NCBI RefSeq assembly: GCF_020179425.1
Contig: NZ_JAILYM010000004.1
Coordinates: forward strand, 186,001 to 250,000
Length of the DNA: 64,000 nt
Source: Novosphingobium percolationis
Lineage (GTDB): Bacteria; Pseudomonadota; Alphaproteobacteria; Sphingomonadales; Sphingomonadaceae
Direction of reading: 5' to 3'
Both the position numbers and the translations under genes were made by a program. Numbering within the stretch: the stretch's first letter is position 1; every line of letters begins with the position of its first letter. Below, piece by piece: positions 26,235-34,544 of this stretch. The notes beneath the pieces are model-generated. The model was given only the letters and a program-made list of their open reading frames with translations. It did not search any database and was not told where the DNA came from.

Positions 26235-27116
26235 TCAGTCGCCGTCGAGACCATAGAAGCGGACCACGCGGTCCCAGGCTTCCTCGGCATTCTCGACCAT
26301 GTGGAACAGGTCGAGATCCTCGAAATTGATCACCCCTTCCTCGGCGATGGCGCGGAAGTTGACGACCTTGTTCCAGTAATCCGCACCGAACAGCAGGATC
26401 GGGATCGGCTTCATCTTGCCGGTCTGGATCAGCGTGATCAGCTCGAAGAACTCGTCGAACGTGCCGAATCCGCCGGGGAACACCGCCACCGCGCGGGCGC
26501 GCAGCAGGAAGTGCATCTTGCGCAGCGCGAAGTAGTGGAACTGGAACGAAAGGTGGGGCGTGACGTAAGGGTTGGGCGCCTGTTCGTGCGGCAGCACGAT
26601 GTTGAGCCCGATCGATTCGGCGCCCGCATCGGCCGCGCCCCGGTTGGCCGCTTCCATGATCGACGGGCCGCCGCCCGAACAGATCACGAATTGCCGCCGC
26701 CCTTCCTCCACGACCGCGCAGCGCGAGGCGATGAAGGCAAGCTTGCGTGCTTCCTCGTAATACTTGGCCTTGGCCACCAGCCGTTCGATCACCGCCTTCT
26801 TTTCGGGCGTGGTGGCGGTGGCGAGCGCGGCATCGACCATGTCGGGCGCGGGAATCCGGGCCGAGCCATAGATCACCAGCGTCGAGCCGATGTCGGCCTC
26901 ATCGAGCAGCATTTCGGGCTTCAGCAGTTCGAGCTGGAAGCGCACCGGGCGCAATTCCTCGCGCAGCAGGAAGTCGGTGTCGCGAAACGCGAGGCTGTAG
27001 GACGGGCTCTGCTGTTGCGGCGTGGTGCGCGGCTGCGATTCGATGAAGCCGGCTTCCTGCTCGGCCTTGTAGAAGCGGTGATCGGTCAGATCGCGGGGAT
27101 TTTGGTCGTCTGTCAT
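26235..27116 (-). CDS. LOG-family protein (TIGR00730, nucleotide monophosphate phosphoribohydrolase-like)
   Basis: A 293-residue Rossmann-fold protein. SGGGPSIMEAANRGA and FPGGFGTFDEFFE match the LOG motif PGGxGTxxE, whose Arg and Glu cleave the N-glycosidic bond of nucleoside monophosphates. It is longer than the small LOG proteins (about 190 residues), with an N-terminal ~100-residue extension, like the PpnN-type long form but shorter. The substrate, whether cytokinin-like or a normal nucleotide, cannot be told. Confidence 0.85.
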   Translation of the reverse strand: MTDDQNPRDLTDHRFYKAEQEAGFIESQPRTTPQQQSPSYSLAFRDTDFLLREELRPVRFQLELLKPEMLLDEADIGSTLVIYGSARIPAPDMVDAALATATTPEKKAVIERLVAKAKYYEEARKLAFIASRCAVVEEGRRQFVICSGGGPSIMEAANRGAADAGAESIGLNIVLPHEQAPNPYVTPHLSFQFHYFALRKMHFLLRARAVAVFPGGFGTFDEFFELITLIQTGKMKPIPILLFGADYWNKVVNFRAIAEEGVINFEDLDLFHMVENAEEAWDRVVRFYGLDGD

Positions 27117-27188
27117 GCGCGCAATCTGTCGCCGCGCGCGGTCGCGGACGCAATCCTTTCCTCCACACCGGATACAATTCGTCGCGCG

Positions 27189-27200
27189 TGCTGCACTGCA
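27189..27200 (-). promoter_or_regulatory. TGCAGTGCAGCA box, same 12-mer as phasin operator 2
   Basis: Read on the minus strand this is identical to twelve bases of the box at the phasin promoter. It lies between the LOG gene start and the small secreted protein gene. Function is inferred only from the match. Confidence 0.3.
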
Positions 27201-27361
27201 TTAACGCTCTGCCGCATGTGCGAAACGACGGAAAGATAACAAGTCCTTACCGGCGGAACCCCGATGTTAGCACGTTTTTAAGGATGTTCCCTAACCCGGT
27301 CCTAACAACACTTTTCAACTTCCGGAGGGGAAATCGAGACAGACAAAAACGGAGGATCTCG

Positions 27362-27643
27362 ATGTCCAAGAACACGCTGCTGAGCACTTCGATCGCACTC
27401 GCCACCCTCGTCCCCACCCTTGCCCTCGCGACCCCGGCGCACGCCGGCGTCACGCGCTCGGGAATGAGCCTGCCGCACAAGAGCCAACCCGTGAAATACG
27501 CGGAAAACCGTGGTCGTCCGGCCAGCGACCTGCCCGATCACGTCGGCCCCAAGAAGGGTTGGCCCGACAACCACGGCATCGAAAACGCATGGGAACACGC
27601 CAACGAACACTCCGCCCACCATCGCAACGACAGCGAAGGATAA
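27362..27643 (+). CDS. Small secreted protein, 93 aa, unknown function
   Basis: I do not recognise a family. A signal peptide is clear: MSKNTLLSTSIALATLVPTL followed by the cut site ATPAHA-G. The mature ~64 residues are polar, rich in His, Asn and Gly, with no cysteine. CGGAGG lies eight bases before ATG 27362. About 250 bases of AT-richer leader precede it, unusual in this window, so it may be a regulated gene. The RTX protein gene follows on the same strand 146 bases later. Confidence 0.7.
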   Translation: MSKNTLLSTSIALATLVPTLALATPAHAGVTRSGMSLPHKSQPVKYAENRGRPASDLPDHVGPKKGWPDNHGIENAWEHANEHSAHHRNDSEG

Positions 27644-27664
27644 GCGAAACGTGCACTGGCCGTC

Positions 27665-27690
27665 CGGGATTTCCGGGCGGCCTTCCACGG
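27665..27690 (+). terminator. Hairpin after the small secreted protein gene
   Basis: GGCCGTCCGG and CCGGGCGGCC can form a 10-bp stem with one G-T pair. No T-run follows, so it is a weak terminator or an mRNA-stabilising element. Confidence 0.3.
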
Positions 27691-27789
27691 CCGCGCTCCC
27701 GGGGCACTGCGTAAAAACAAACGGCGCCTGTCATATGCTGTTAATGCGCCTGAACCACAGCGAGGGAACTTCACGCAGGGAGGACTGCA

Positions 27790-29037
27790 ATGTCGGATAT
27801 CTTCAAATTTCTGGTCAGCGGCGACACCGTGCAATGGTTCGAGCAGGACGATGACAACTCGTTCGAGCTGAAGCCCCTGCGCCTCAACCAGACCATCGCG
27901 TTCGATGCGCTGACCAGCGACGTGACGATCCGCTCCACCTTCCAGGATTTCGTCAAGGTCGAGGTGTTCCACCAGACCGCCGACCTGGCCGATGACGCCT
28001 CGCTCTATGGCGAACCGGCCACCAGCTTCACCGCGCTCGACGGCACCCCGCTGACCGGCGGCGATGGCGGCCACGGCCAGCAGCACGGCGGCAAGAACGA
28101 TCTCGACAACGACGGCAACGACAACGACCACGTCACCGGCGGGTTCGGCAAGGACAACGTCCACGGCGGCTTCGGCGACGACCACCTCGATGGCGGGCAG
28201 GGCGACGACCGGCTGGACGGCGATGCGGGTGACGACGACCTGCTGGGCGGCGATGGCAACGACACGCTGAACGGCGGCGTCGGCTTCGACGCGCTGCACG
28301 GTGGCAATGGCGCCGACAAGGTCAACGGCGGCGACGATGCCGACCAGCTCTACGGCGATGATGGCGCCGACAAGCTTGCCGGCGGCAACGGCGACGACGT
28401 TGAAAACGGCGGCCTCGGCAACGACAAGATCACGGGCGATGCCGGCAACGACACGCTCAATGGCGATGACGGCAACGACAACGTCAACGGCGGCATCGGC
28501 GACGACCACGTCAGCGGCGGCGCGGGCAACGACAAGGTCAGCGGCGGCGACGGCAGCGACACGCTGTCGGGCGACGACGGCAACGACAGCCTCGATGGCG
28601 GGGCGGGCGCAGACGACCTTGCGGGCGGCCTCGGCACCGACACGCTCAAGGGCGGCGCGGGCGACGACGATCTGGATGGCGGCGCGGGTGCCGATCGCCT
28701 GAGCGGTGGCCTCGGCGCGGATCACTTCGTGTTCGTCGATGGCGACTTCGCCGGGCTGACCGCGAAGACCGCCGACCGCATCGTCGACTTCAGCCACGCG
28801 CAGGGTGACCTGATCGACCTGTCGGGCGTCGACGCCAACACGCTGGTCGATGGCGACCAGGGCTTCGCCTTCGTCGGCACCGCCGCGTTCAGCCACACCG
28901 CGGGCGAACTGCGCATCGACGCCAGCCGCGGCGCGGTGCTGGTCCAGGGCGACACCAACGGCGACGGCGTGGCTGACTTCGCCATCCGTCTCGATGGCAA
29001 GGGGCTGATGCCGGTCGAAGCCGACTTCGTGCTGTAA
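27790..29037 (+). CDS. RTX calcium-binding repeat protein
   Basis: A 415-residue acidic protein without Sec signal. Residues ~1-95 form a beta-rich start domain of unknown type (ends with ALDGTPLTGGDGG). From ~105 to ~325 there are about 24 nonapeptide repeats GGxGxDxLx/GDxGNDxLx that wind as a Ca2+-filled beta-roll. The last ~85 residues, with GLGADHFVFVDGDF, RIVDFSHAQGDLIDLSGVDA and a hydrophobic end, match the serralysin C-terminal region used for type I secretion. No protease HExxH motif exists, so it is probably a surface or matrix protein. GGAGG precedes ATG 27790. No type I exporter genes are in the window. Confidence 0.88.
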   Translation: MSDIFKFLVSGDTVQWFEQDDDNSFELKPLRLNQTIAFDALTSDVTIRSTFQDFVKVEVFHQTADLADDASLYGEPATSFTALDGTPLTGGDGGHGQQHGGKNDLDNDGNDNDHVTGGFGKDNVHGGFGDDHLDGGQGDDRLDGDAGDDDLLGGDGNDTLNGGVGFDALHGGNGADKVNGGDDADQLYGDDGADKLAGGNGDDVENGGLGNDKITGDAGNDTLNGDDGNDNVNGGIGDDHVSGGAGNDKVSGGDGSDTLSGDDGNDSLDGGAGADDLAGGLGTDTLKGGAGDDDLDGGAGADRLSGGLGADHFVFVDGDFAGLTAKTADRIVDFSHAQGDLIDLSGVDANTLVDGDQGFAFVGTAAFSHTAGELRIDASRGAVLVQGDTNGDGVADFAIRLDGKGLMPVEADFVL

Positions 29038-29061
29038 GGCGCGGCACAGGACGCGACAAGG

Positions 29062-29091
29062 AAAAGGGCGGGCCCGGCGCCTGCCCTTTTT
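29062..29091 (+). terminator. Rho-independent terminator of the RTX gene
   Basis: AAAAGGGC pairs with GCCCTTTT across a GC-rich loop and is followed by another T and GC. It starts 25 bases after the RTX stop. Confidence 0.72.
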
Positions 29092-29233
29092 GCATTGACC
29101 CGATGGCGCGCGGGCGGTTAGCCCACGCCATCCGGGGCAATGCAACCTCCCGGTCAGGCGTCAGGCCCGTCCTTCGCCCAAGCGTTGCCTCGACGCTCGC
29201 ATCCGTGCGAGCCGAAGGGCGTGGGGCTTTGAC

Positions 29234-30547
29234 GTGACGCAGCAGCAATATCCTTCCTTTTCCGAACTGGTGCGCGTGTCGGCGCGGATCGGGTGCCTCA
29301 GCTTTGGCGGCCCGGTCGGCCAGATCGCGCTGATGCACCGCGAGATCGTGGAACAGCGCGGCTGGATCAGCGAGGAGCAGTATCTCCACGCCCTCAACTT
29401 CTGCCACCTGCTGCCGGGGCCCGAAGCGCAGCAGCTTGCCATCTGGATCGGCTGGAAGCTGCACGGGGTGAAGGGCGGGTTCGCGGCGGGGCTGCTGTTC
29501 GTGATCCCCGGCGCGCTGGTGATCCTTGCCCTGTCGATCCTCTATGGCCTCGCAGCGCAACTCGGCTGGGTCATCGCGCTGTTCCTCGGGATCAAGGCGG
29601 CGGTGCTGGGAATCGTGGTGCAGGCGCTGCTGCGCATTGCCGGGCGCGCGTTGCAGACGCAGTTCAAGCGCGTGGTGGCGCTTGCCGCCTTCGTGGCGCT
29701 GGCGGTGTTCGCCCTGCCCTTTCCGCTGGTGGTGCTGACGGCAGGGCTCACAGGCGCGCTGGCGTGGAAGCTGCGCCCGGCGTGGCTGGGACTGGGTGCG
29801 GTCTCGCCCGAAAAGGCGCATGGCCCCCGCCCGTGGGGGGCGAGCCTTGCCGCCATCGCCATCGGCGGCGTCGCGTGGGGCTTGCCGCTGACGCTGGTCT
29901 ACGCGACGCTGGGGCCACACCATGTGCTGTGGCAGGTGGGGCTGTTCTTTTCCAAGCTGGCGGTCGTCACCTTCGGCGGAGCCTATGCCGTGCTGGCCTA
30001 CATGGGACAGCAGGCGGTGCAGAGCTTCGGCTGGCTGAGCACGGGCGAAATGGCCGACGGGCTGGGCCTTGCCGAAACCACGCCGGGGCCGCTGATCATG
30101 GTCACGCAGTTCGTCGGCTACCTCGCCGCGCTGCGCGCACCCGCCCCGTTCACGCCGATCGTCGCCGGGCTGCTGGGCGCCGCCCTGACGACGTGGGTGA
30201 CGTTCACCCCGTGCTTCCTGTGGATCTTCGCGCTCGCCCCGTGGATCGAGCGGCTGGAACACGCGCAGCGACTGCGCGCGGCGCTGGCGACGATCACCGC
30301 CGCGATCGTGGGCGTGATCGCGAACCTCAGCCTGTGGTTCGCGCTGCACGTGCTGTTCGCGCAAGTGCGCACGGTGGCGATCGGCCCGGCGCAGGTGATG
30401 GTGCCAGTGGCGCAAAGCCTCGACCTGAAGACACTGGGGCTGGCCATGCTCGCCGCGCTGCTGCTGTTTCGCGCCCGCTGGAGCGTGATCCGCACGCTGG
30501 GGGCAACGGCGCTGCTGGGCCTCGCGCTGGGCGCCCTGCCGGGCTGA
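29234..30547 (+). CDS. chrA: Chromate transporter ChrA, two-domain form
   Basis: ChrA exports chromate from the cytoplasm by proton-coupled antiport. The 437-residue protein has two CHR domains. The first holds FGGPVGQIALMHREIVEQRGWIS and NFCHLLPGPEAQQLAIWIGW; the second holds TFGGAYAVLAYM and LGLAETTPGPLIMVTQFVGY. About ten to twelve membrane helices. Start GTG 29234. It lies 62 bases before arsR on the same strand, forming a metal-oxyanion resistance block, but arsR has its own operator, so the two units are probably separate. Confidence 0.93.
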   Translation: MTQQQYPSFSELVRVSARIGCLSFGGPVGQIALMHREIVEQRGWISEEQYLHALNFCHLLPGPEAQQLAIWIGWKLHGVKGGFAAGLLFVIPGALVILALSILYGLAAQLGWVIALFLGIKAAVLGIVVQALLRIAGRALQTQFKRVVALAAFVALAVFALPFPLVVLTAGLTGALAWKLRPAWLGLGAVSPEKAHGPRPWGASLAAIAIGGVAWGLPLTLVYATLGPHHVLWQVGLFFSKLAVVTFGGAYAVLAYMGQQAVQSFGWLSTGEMADGLGLAETTPGPLIMVTQFVGYLAALRAPAPFTPIVAGLLGAALTTWVTFTPCFLWIFALAPWIERLEHAQRLRAALATITAAIVGVIANLSLWFALHVLFAQVRTVAIGPAQVMVPVAQSLDLKTLGLAMLAALLLFRARWSVIRTLGATALLGLALGALPG

Positions 30548-30572
30548 AACGGGCTTGGCCTGCATTGGCGGG

Positions 30573-30612
30573 TTGACGCGCGCGTCCATATTTCAGTATT
30601 TATCGAAATATG
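30573..30612 (+). promoter_or_regulatory. ars operon promoter and ArsR operator
   Basis: TTGACG (30573-30578) and GTATTT (30596-30601) with 17 bases between form a candidate promoter. CATATTTC (30587-30594) and GAAATATG (30605-30612) form a perfect 8-bp inverted repeat around the -10 element, the layout expected for an ArsR repressor site that blocks polymerase. The right half includes the ATG at 30610, so the mRNA leader must be very short. Confidence 0.7.
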
Positions 30613-30969
30613 GAATCGATGACGAACCCGGACAACGTGGTGCGCGCGCTGGGCGCGCTGGCGCAGGAGCATCGCCTCGCGGTGTTCCGCCTGCTGGTGC
30701 AGGAAGGCGCGCAAGGCATGGCGGCGGGCGACCTCGCCGCGCGCATCGGCGTGCCACCTTCGTCGATGAGCTTTCATCTGGCGCAACTCGCCAACGCCGG
30801 GCTGGTGACGCAGCGCCGCCAGAGCCGCTCGATCATCTACACCGCCGACTTTACCGCGATGAACGCGCTGATGGGCTATCTGACCGACAACTGCTGCGGC
30901 GGCGCGGACTGCGGGATCGAGGCCGCGGCGTGCTGCGCAACGGATGAAGAGGCGCGCGGCGCCGCCTGA
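30610..30969 (+). CDS. arsR: ArsR-family arsenic-responsive repressor
   Basis: A 119-residue winged-helix repressor of the ars operon. The recognition helix is SSMSFHLAQLANAGLVTQRR. The typical ELCVCDL metal box of E. coli ArsR is missing; instead the C-terminus has NCC (C95, C96), C101 and CC (C108, C109), like the C-terminal triple-cysteine As(III) site known from Acidithiobacillus ArsR. Start may be ATG 30610 or 30619. It heads the ars operon and is likely released by As(III). Confidence 0.92.
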   Translation: MESMTNPDNVVRALGALAQEHRLAVFRLLVQEGAQGMAAGDLAARIGVPPSSMSFHLAQLANAGLVTQRRQSRSIIYTADFTAMNALMGYLTDNCCGGADCGIEAAACCATDEEARGAA

Positions 30970-30996
30970 CGCGCCGAGATTTCCGTGGGGGGAACC

Positions 30997-31488
30997 ATGA
31001 ACATCCTGATCCTGTGCACCGGCAATTCGGCGCGCTCCATTCTGGGCGAGGCCATTCTCAACCATCTGGGGCAGGGCCGCGTCACCGCGTTCAGCGCGGG
31101 CAGCAAGCCCAAGGGCGTGCCCCATCCCGGCGCGCTGCGGCTGCTGGCGCGGCGCGGCATCGACACGTCCGTCTTCCGCTCCAAGAGCTGGAACGAGTTC
31201 ACCACCCCAGAGGCTCCGCGCATCGACGTGGCCATCACCGTTTGCGGCAACGCGGCGGGCGAGGCCTGCCCGGTGTTCATGGGCGCGCCGGTCAAGGCGC
31301 ACTGGGGCCTGCCCGATCCCGCCGACGTCGAAGGCAGCGAGGCCGAGGTCGACGCCGCGTTCGAGGCGACCTGGACCGCGCTCGAAGCCCGCGTGCGCGC
31401 GCTGCTGACCCTGCCGTTCGAAACGATGGACAAGGCCCGGCTGCTCGATGCGCTGAGCCAGATCGGCCAGATGGAGGGCGCGGCATGA
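30997..31488 (+). CDS. arsC: Low-molecular-weight phosphatase-type arsenate reductase
   Basis: A 163-residue protein of the LMW tyrosine phosphatase fold. The active loop CTGNSARS (residues 8-15) supplies nucleophilic Cys and Arg; PDPADVEG near residue 105 supplies the catalytic Asp. A Cys pair (AITVCGNAAGEACPV) about 75 residues after the loop fits the disulphide relay of thioredoxin- or mycothiol-type ArsC. It reduces As(V) to As(III). ATG 30997 follows GGGGGGAA. Its stop overlaps the aqpS start. Confidence 0.88.
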   Translation: MNILILCTGNSARSILGEAILNHLGQGRVTAFSAGSKPKGVPHPGALRLLARRGIDTSVFRSKSWNEFTTPEAPRIDVAITVCGNAAGEACPVFMGAPVKAHWGLPDPADVEGSEAEVDAAFEATWTALEARVRALLTLPFETMDKARLLDALSQIGQMEGAA

Positions 31489-32165
31489 GGCGCGCGATCG
31501 CCGCCGAAGCGGTCGGCAGCTTCCTGCTGTTCGCCACGGTGATCGGTTCGGGCGTGATGGGCGACAGCCTCGCAGGCGGCAACGTCGCGGTTGCCCTGCT
31601 AGGCAACACCATCGCCACCGGGGCGATGCTCTATGTCCTGATCACCATGCTCGGCCCCATTTCGGGCGCGCACTTCAATCCGGCGGTGACGCTCGTGTTC
31701 CGCCTGCTCGGCGTGCTCGATTCCCGGCAGGCGCTCGGCCACGTCATCGCGCAAGTGGCGGGCGGCATTCTGGGCGTGTGGACCGCGCACGCCATGTTCG
31801 GGCTGGACGTGCTGGAGCTTTCAACCAAGGTCCGCACCGGCCCCGGCCAGTGGACGGGCGAGGTCGTGGCGACCTTCGGGCTGCTGCTGACGATCCTCGG
31901 TACACTGCGCCATCGCCCGCAGGCGGTGCCGACGGCGGTCGCGCTCTACATCACCTCGGCCTACTGGTTCACCTCCTCGACCAGCTTCGCCAACCCCGCG
32001 ATCACGCTGGCGCGCAGCCTGTCGAACACCTTTGCCGGGATCGCGCCTGTCGATGCGCCCGCCTTCATCGCCTGCCAGCTCGTCGGCGCGCTGCTCGCGC
32101 TCGGCACCGCGCACCTGCTGTTCCCCGAAGCCGATCTTGCCAAGGATGCCGTCCGTGACGCCTGA
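31485..32165 (+). CDS. aqpS: Aquaglyceroporin AqpS, arsenite channel
   Basis: A 226-residue MIP-family channel with six membrane helices. The first NPA motif is HFNPAVTL (about residue 61); the second is SFANPAITLARS (about 165). In Sinorhizobium an AqpS in the ars operon lets As(III), made by ArsC, flow out down its gradient in place of a pump. The gene overlaps arsC by 4 bases (ATGA) and the second arsC by about 11, so all are coupled. There is no arsB or acr3 in this operon, which supports the channel role. Confidence 0.92.
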   Translation: MRRAIAAEAVGSFLLFATVIGSGVMGDSLAGGNVAVALLGNTIATGAMLYVLITMLGPISGAHFNPAVTLVFRLLGVLDSRQALGHVIAQVAGGILGVWTAHAMFGLDVLELSTKVRTGPGQWTGEVVATFGLLLTILGTLRHRPQAVPTAVALYITSAYWFTSSTSFANPAITLARSLSNTFAGIAPVDAPAFIACQLVGALLALGTAHLLFPEADLAKDAVRDA

Positions 32166-32583
32166 TATCGTGATCTATCACAACCCCGAATGCGGCACCT
32201 CGCGCAATGCGCTGGCCATGATCCGCAACGCCGGGATCGAACCGCACGTGGTCGAATACCTCAAGACCCCGCCTTCCCGCGCACTGCTAGAAAGCCTGAT
32301 CGCGCGCGCCGGGATACCCCCACGCGCCCTGCTGCGCGAAAAGGGCACGCCTTATGGCGAGCTTGGCCTTGGCGATGAATCCCTCAGCGATGCCGCGCTG
32401 ATCGACGCGATGATGGCGCACCCGATCCTGATCAACCGCCCGCTGGTGGTCTCGCCGCTGGGGGTGAAGCTGTGCCGCCCGTCCGAGGAAGTGCTCGACC
32501 TTCTCCCCGCCGCCCAGCGCGCGGCCTTCGCCAAGGAAGACGGCGAACAGGTGATCGACGCCGCCGGAAACCGCGTGGCATGA
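32155..32583 (+). CDS. arsC2: Glutaredoxin-dependent arsenate reductase ArsC
   Basis: A 142-residue protein closely similar in pattern to plasmid R773 ArsC. The catalytic Cys is in [13 protein letters not shown] (about residue 13). [22 protein letters not shown] and [14 protein letters not shown] hold the three arginines that bind arsenate. It uses glutathione and glutaredoxin. Start GTG 32155, nine bases after AAGG; ATG 32146 is also possible. It overlaps aqpS and arsH. Two arsenate reductases of unrelated fold in one operon is notable. Confidence 0.95.
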   Translation: MTPDIVIYHNPECGTSRNALAMIRNAGIEPHVVEYLKTPPSRALLESLIARAGIPPRALLREKGTPYGELGLGDESLSDAALIDAMMAHPILINRPLVVSPLGVKLCRPSEEVLDLLPAAQRAAFAKEDGEQVIDAAGNRVA

Positions 32584-33332
32584 CTGATACCGTCCAGCAC
32601 GCCCGTCTGCGCCCGCTGGCAGACCCTGCCCACCTGCCCGCGCTCAAGCCCGCCTATGTCCACGCCAGCCCCGCGATCGGGCTTGGCCCGCTCGATCCGC
32701 CCCCGCGCATCCTGCTGCTCTACGGTTCCTTGCGCGAACGCTCCTACTCGCGGCTCGCGGTGGAAGAGGCCGCGCGCCTGCTCCAGCACTTCGGCTGCGA
32801 GACGCGCATCTTCGATCCCTTCGACCTGCCCCTGCCCGATCAGTTCGCGGGCGATGATCATCCCGCCGTCCACGAATTGCGCGAACACTCGCTCTGGTCC
32901 GAAGGCCAGGTCTGGTGCAGCCCCGAACGCCACGGCCAGATCACCGGCATCATGAAGACGCAGATCGATCACCTGCCGCTGGCCTACAAGGGCCTGCGCC
33001 CCACGCAGGGCCGCACGCTGGCGGTGATGCAGGTCAGCGCCGGGTCGCAATCGTTCAACTCGGTCAATTCCTTGCGCGTGCTGGGGCGCTGGATGCGGAT
33101 GTTCACCATCCCCAACCAGTCGAGCGTCGCCAAGGCTTACGAGGAGTTCGACGAAGCCGGCCGCATGAAGCCGTCGAGCTATTACGACCGCATCGTCGAC
33201 GTAGTGGAAGAACTGGTGCGCTTCACCGTGCTGATGCGCCCCCACGCAGACCAGCTGGTGGACCGCTACTCCGAACGGGTCGATCAGGACCGCCCGGTTC
33301 ATGCGGCGGCGGAGATCCTTGGGTCGGCCTGA
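32580..33332 (+). CDS. arsH: ArsH, NADPH-dependent FMN oxidoreductase for organoarsenicals
   Basis: A 250-residue flavodoxin-fold protein. [20 protein letters not shown] binds FMN phosphate; [21 protein letters not shown] and [30 protein letters not shown] are ArsH hallmarks. ArsH oxidises trivalent methylarsenicals or reduces azo dyes and Cr(VI). The start overlaps arsC2 by 4 bases (ATGA). It is the last gene of the clear ars operon; the unknown 275-residue gene follows after 45 bases. Confidence 0.95.
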   Translation: MTDTVQHARLRPLADPAHLPALKPAYVHASPAIGLGPLDPPPRILLLYGSLRERSYSRLAVEEAARLLQHFGCETRIFDPFDLPLPDQFAGDDHPAVHELREHSLWSEGQVWCSPERHGQITGIMKTQIDHLPLAYKGLRPTQGRTLAVMQVSAGSQSFNSVNSLRVLGRWMRMFTIPNQSSVAKAYEEFDEAGRMKPSSYYDRIVDVVEELVRFTVLMRPHADQLVDRYSERVDQDRPVHAAAEILGSA

Positions 33333-33377
33333 CGGCCTCGCGACCGAAACTGTCGTGCTGATGCCCGACAAGGCCGC

Positions 33378-34205
33378 ATGACCGATTCGCCCGATTTCGC
33401 CTATGGCTCCGCGCTGTTCCCGCTGTGCGGCAACCACTTCGAAGCCCTGCTGCCCACCTTCGTGCAGCAGGGCCATGTCGTCCGCCGCACCGAGGACGAT
33501 GGCTGGCTGATCGCCTGGCCGGGCGACGGCAACCCGGACAGCGACCGGGGCATCGTATCGTACATCGCCCCCGGACGTGACAGCGCCGCGAACGAGTTCC
33601 TCTGCGCGTGGCCCTTTGCGCTGTCGGGCACGCGCCACCTCGTGGCGATCGACACGGTCTTCACCGATCCCGGTTCCGAAGCCTTGCGCGTCTATGGCGG
33701 CACCATCGCCGGCGTGGCGGTACGCCTGTTCGACACGCAGTGCCTGGGCGGCGCAATGGGCCTGGCGCCCGGCACCGGCGTCGCCGCGCGGCTGCACGGC
33801 TGGGCACTTTCGCTGGAGCGCGCGCCGCTCGACCCGATCGTCATCACGCGCGAACATGCGGGGGCCGGCCTGCTGGCTGCATTCGCGGACACCTTCGCGC
33901 GCGATGGCCAGCTGGAGATCCGCACCAACGAGCTGCGCGCCCTGATCGCCCGCGACGCCAATGGCGCGCCAGTGCACGAAATCAACGGCCCGGTGAAGGC
34001 GGTGCGCCCCGGCCCCGTGCTGATGGGCCGCAAGCTGCACGTGCTGACGATCGCGGTCGCGATTTCCACGCAAGGGGACTTCGAAATCGACCTTGAAGTG
34101 ACCATCACCAGCGAGATCTGGCCCGGCCCCGCTCCCCAGGTGGGCGAGATCGTGCGCGGCGTGGTCTGGCTGCAGGCGCTGTTCGAGGAAGGGGCGGACA
34201 CGTGA
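33378..34205 (+). CDS. Conserved hypothetical protein, 275 aa
   Basis: I do not recognise a domain. It is a soluble, beta-rich protein without signal peptide or membrane helix. NHFEALLPTFVQQGHVVRRTEDDGWLIAW and EFLCAWPFALSGTRHLVAIDTVFTD are aromatic-rich segments. The C-terminus DFEIDLEVTITSEIWPGPAPQVGEIVRGVVWLQALF looks like a beta-sandwich end. It starts 45 bases after arsH, so co-transcription with ars genes is possible, but nothing ties it to arsenic. Confidence 0.65.
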   Translation: MTDSPDFAYGSALFPLCGNHFEALLPTFVQQGHVVRRTEDDGWLIAWPGDGNPDSDRGIVSYIAPGRDSAANEFLCAWPFALSGTRHLVAIDTVFTDPGSEALRVYGGTIAGVAVRLFDTQCLGGAMGLAPGTGVAARLHGWALSLERAPLDPIVITREHAGAGLLAAFADTFARDGQLEIRTNELRALIARDANGAPVHEINGPVKAVRPGPVLMGRKLHVLTIAVAISTQGDFEIDLEVTITSEIWPGPAPQVGEIVRGVVWLQALFEEGADT

Positions 34206-34262
34206 AGCCTGCCACGGGCGCACAAGCACCAGAACGCCATATTCCGTCGATTTTCAGGAAGG

Positions 34263-34336
34263 TGGATGCCCCGCGAGGATTCGAACCTCGATAAACGGAA
34301 TCAGAATCCGGTGTCTTACCATTAGACGACGGGGCA
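34263..34336 (-). tRNA. tRNA-Gln (anticodon CTG)
   Basis: On the minus strand acceptor TGCCCCG pairs with CGGGGCA, followed by discriminator T and encoded CCA. The anticodon loop TTCTGAT gives anticodon CTG with T33 and A37. The D arm has GTCTAATGGTAAGAC and the T arm GGTTCGAATCC. It sits alone, between the hypothetical gene and the Ppx-type gene, both on the other strand. The rest of 34206-34544 holds only a short GGCCATGCCC direct repeat. Confidence 0.93.
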
Positions 34337-34544
34337 ACGCGAGGCGCGCAACTAGACGGCGCTCCGGATGCTGTCAAGCGGGTGAAATCGCGATCGCGAC
34401 GGGCGGTCCCCGGCCATGCCCCTGGCCATGCCCAGAGCGATAGCCCGAGCCATACCTTGTGCCGCGCCCGCCGCATCGCTACCATGACGTTCAAGTACCC
34501 GGCGGCGGTTCCCGCGCGGGAAAACATAAAGCGATACGATCAAG

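Noticed and set aside
28140..28730. Short tandem DNA repeats, possible CRISPR
   Set aside because: The repeats are in frame, vary in sequence and code for RTX nonapeptides; there are no uniform repeats with unique spacers.
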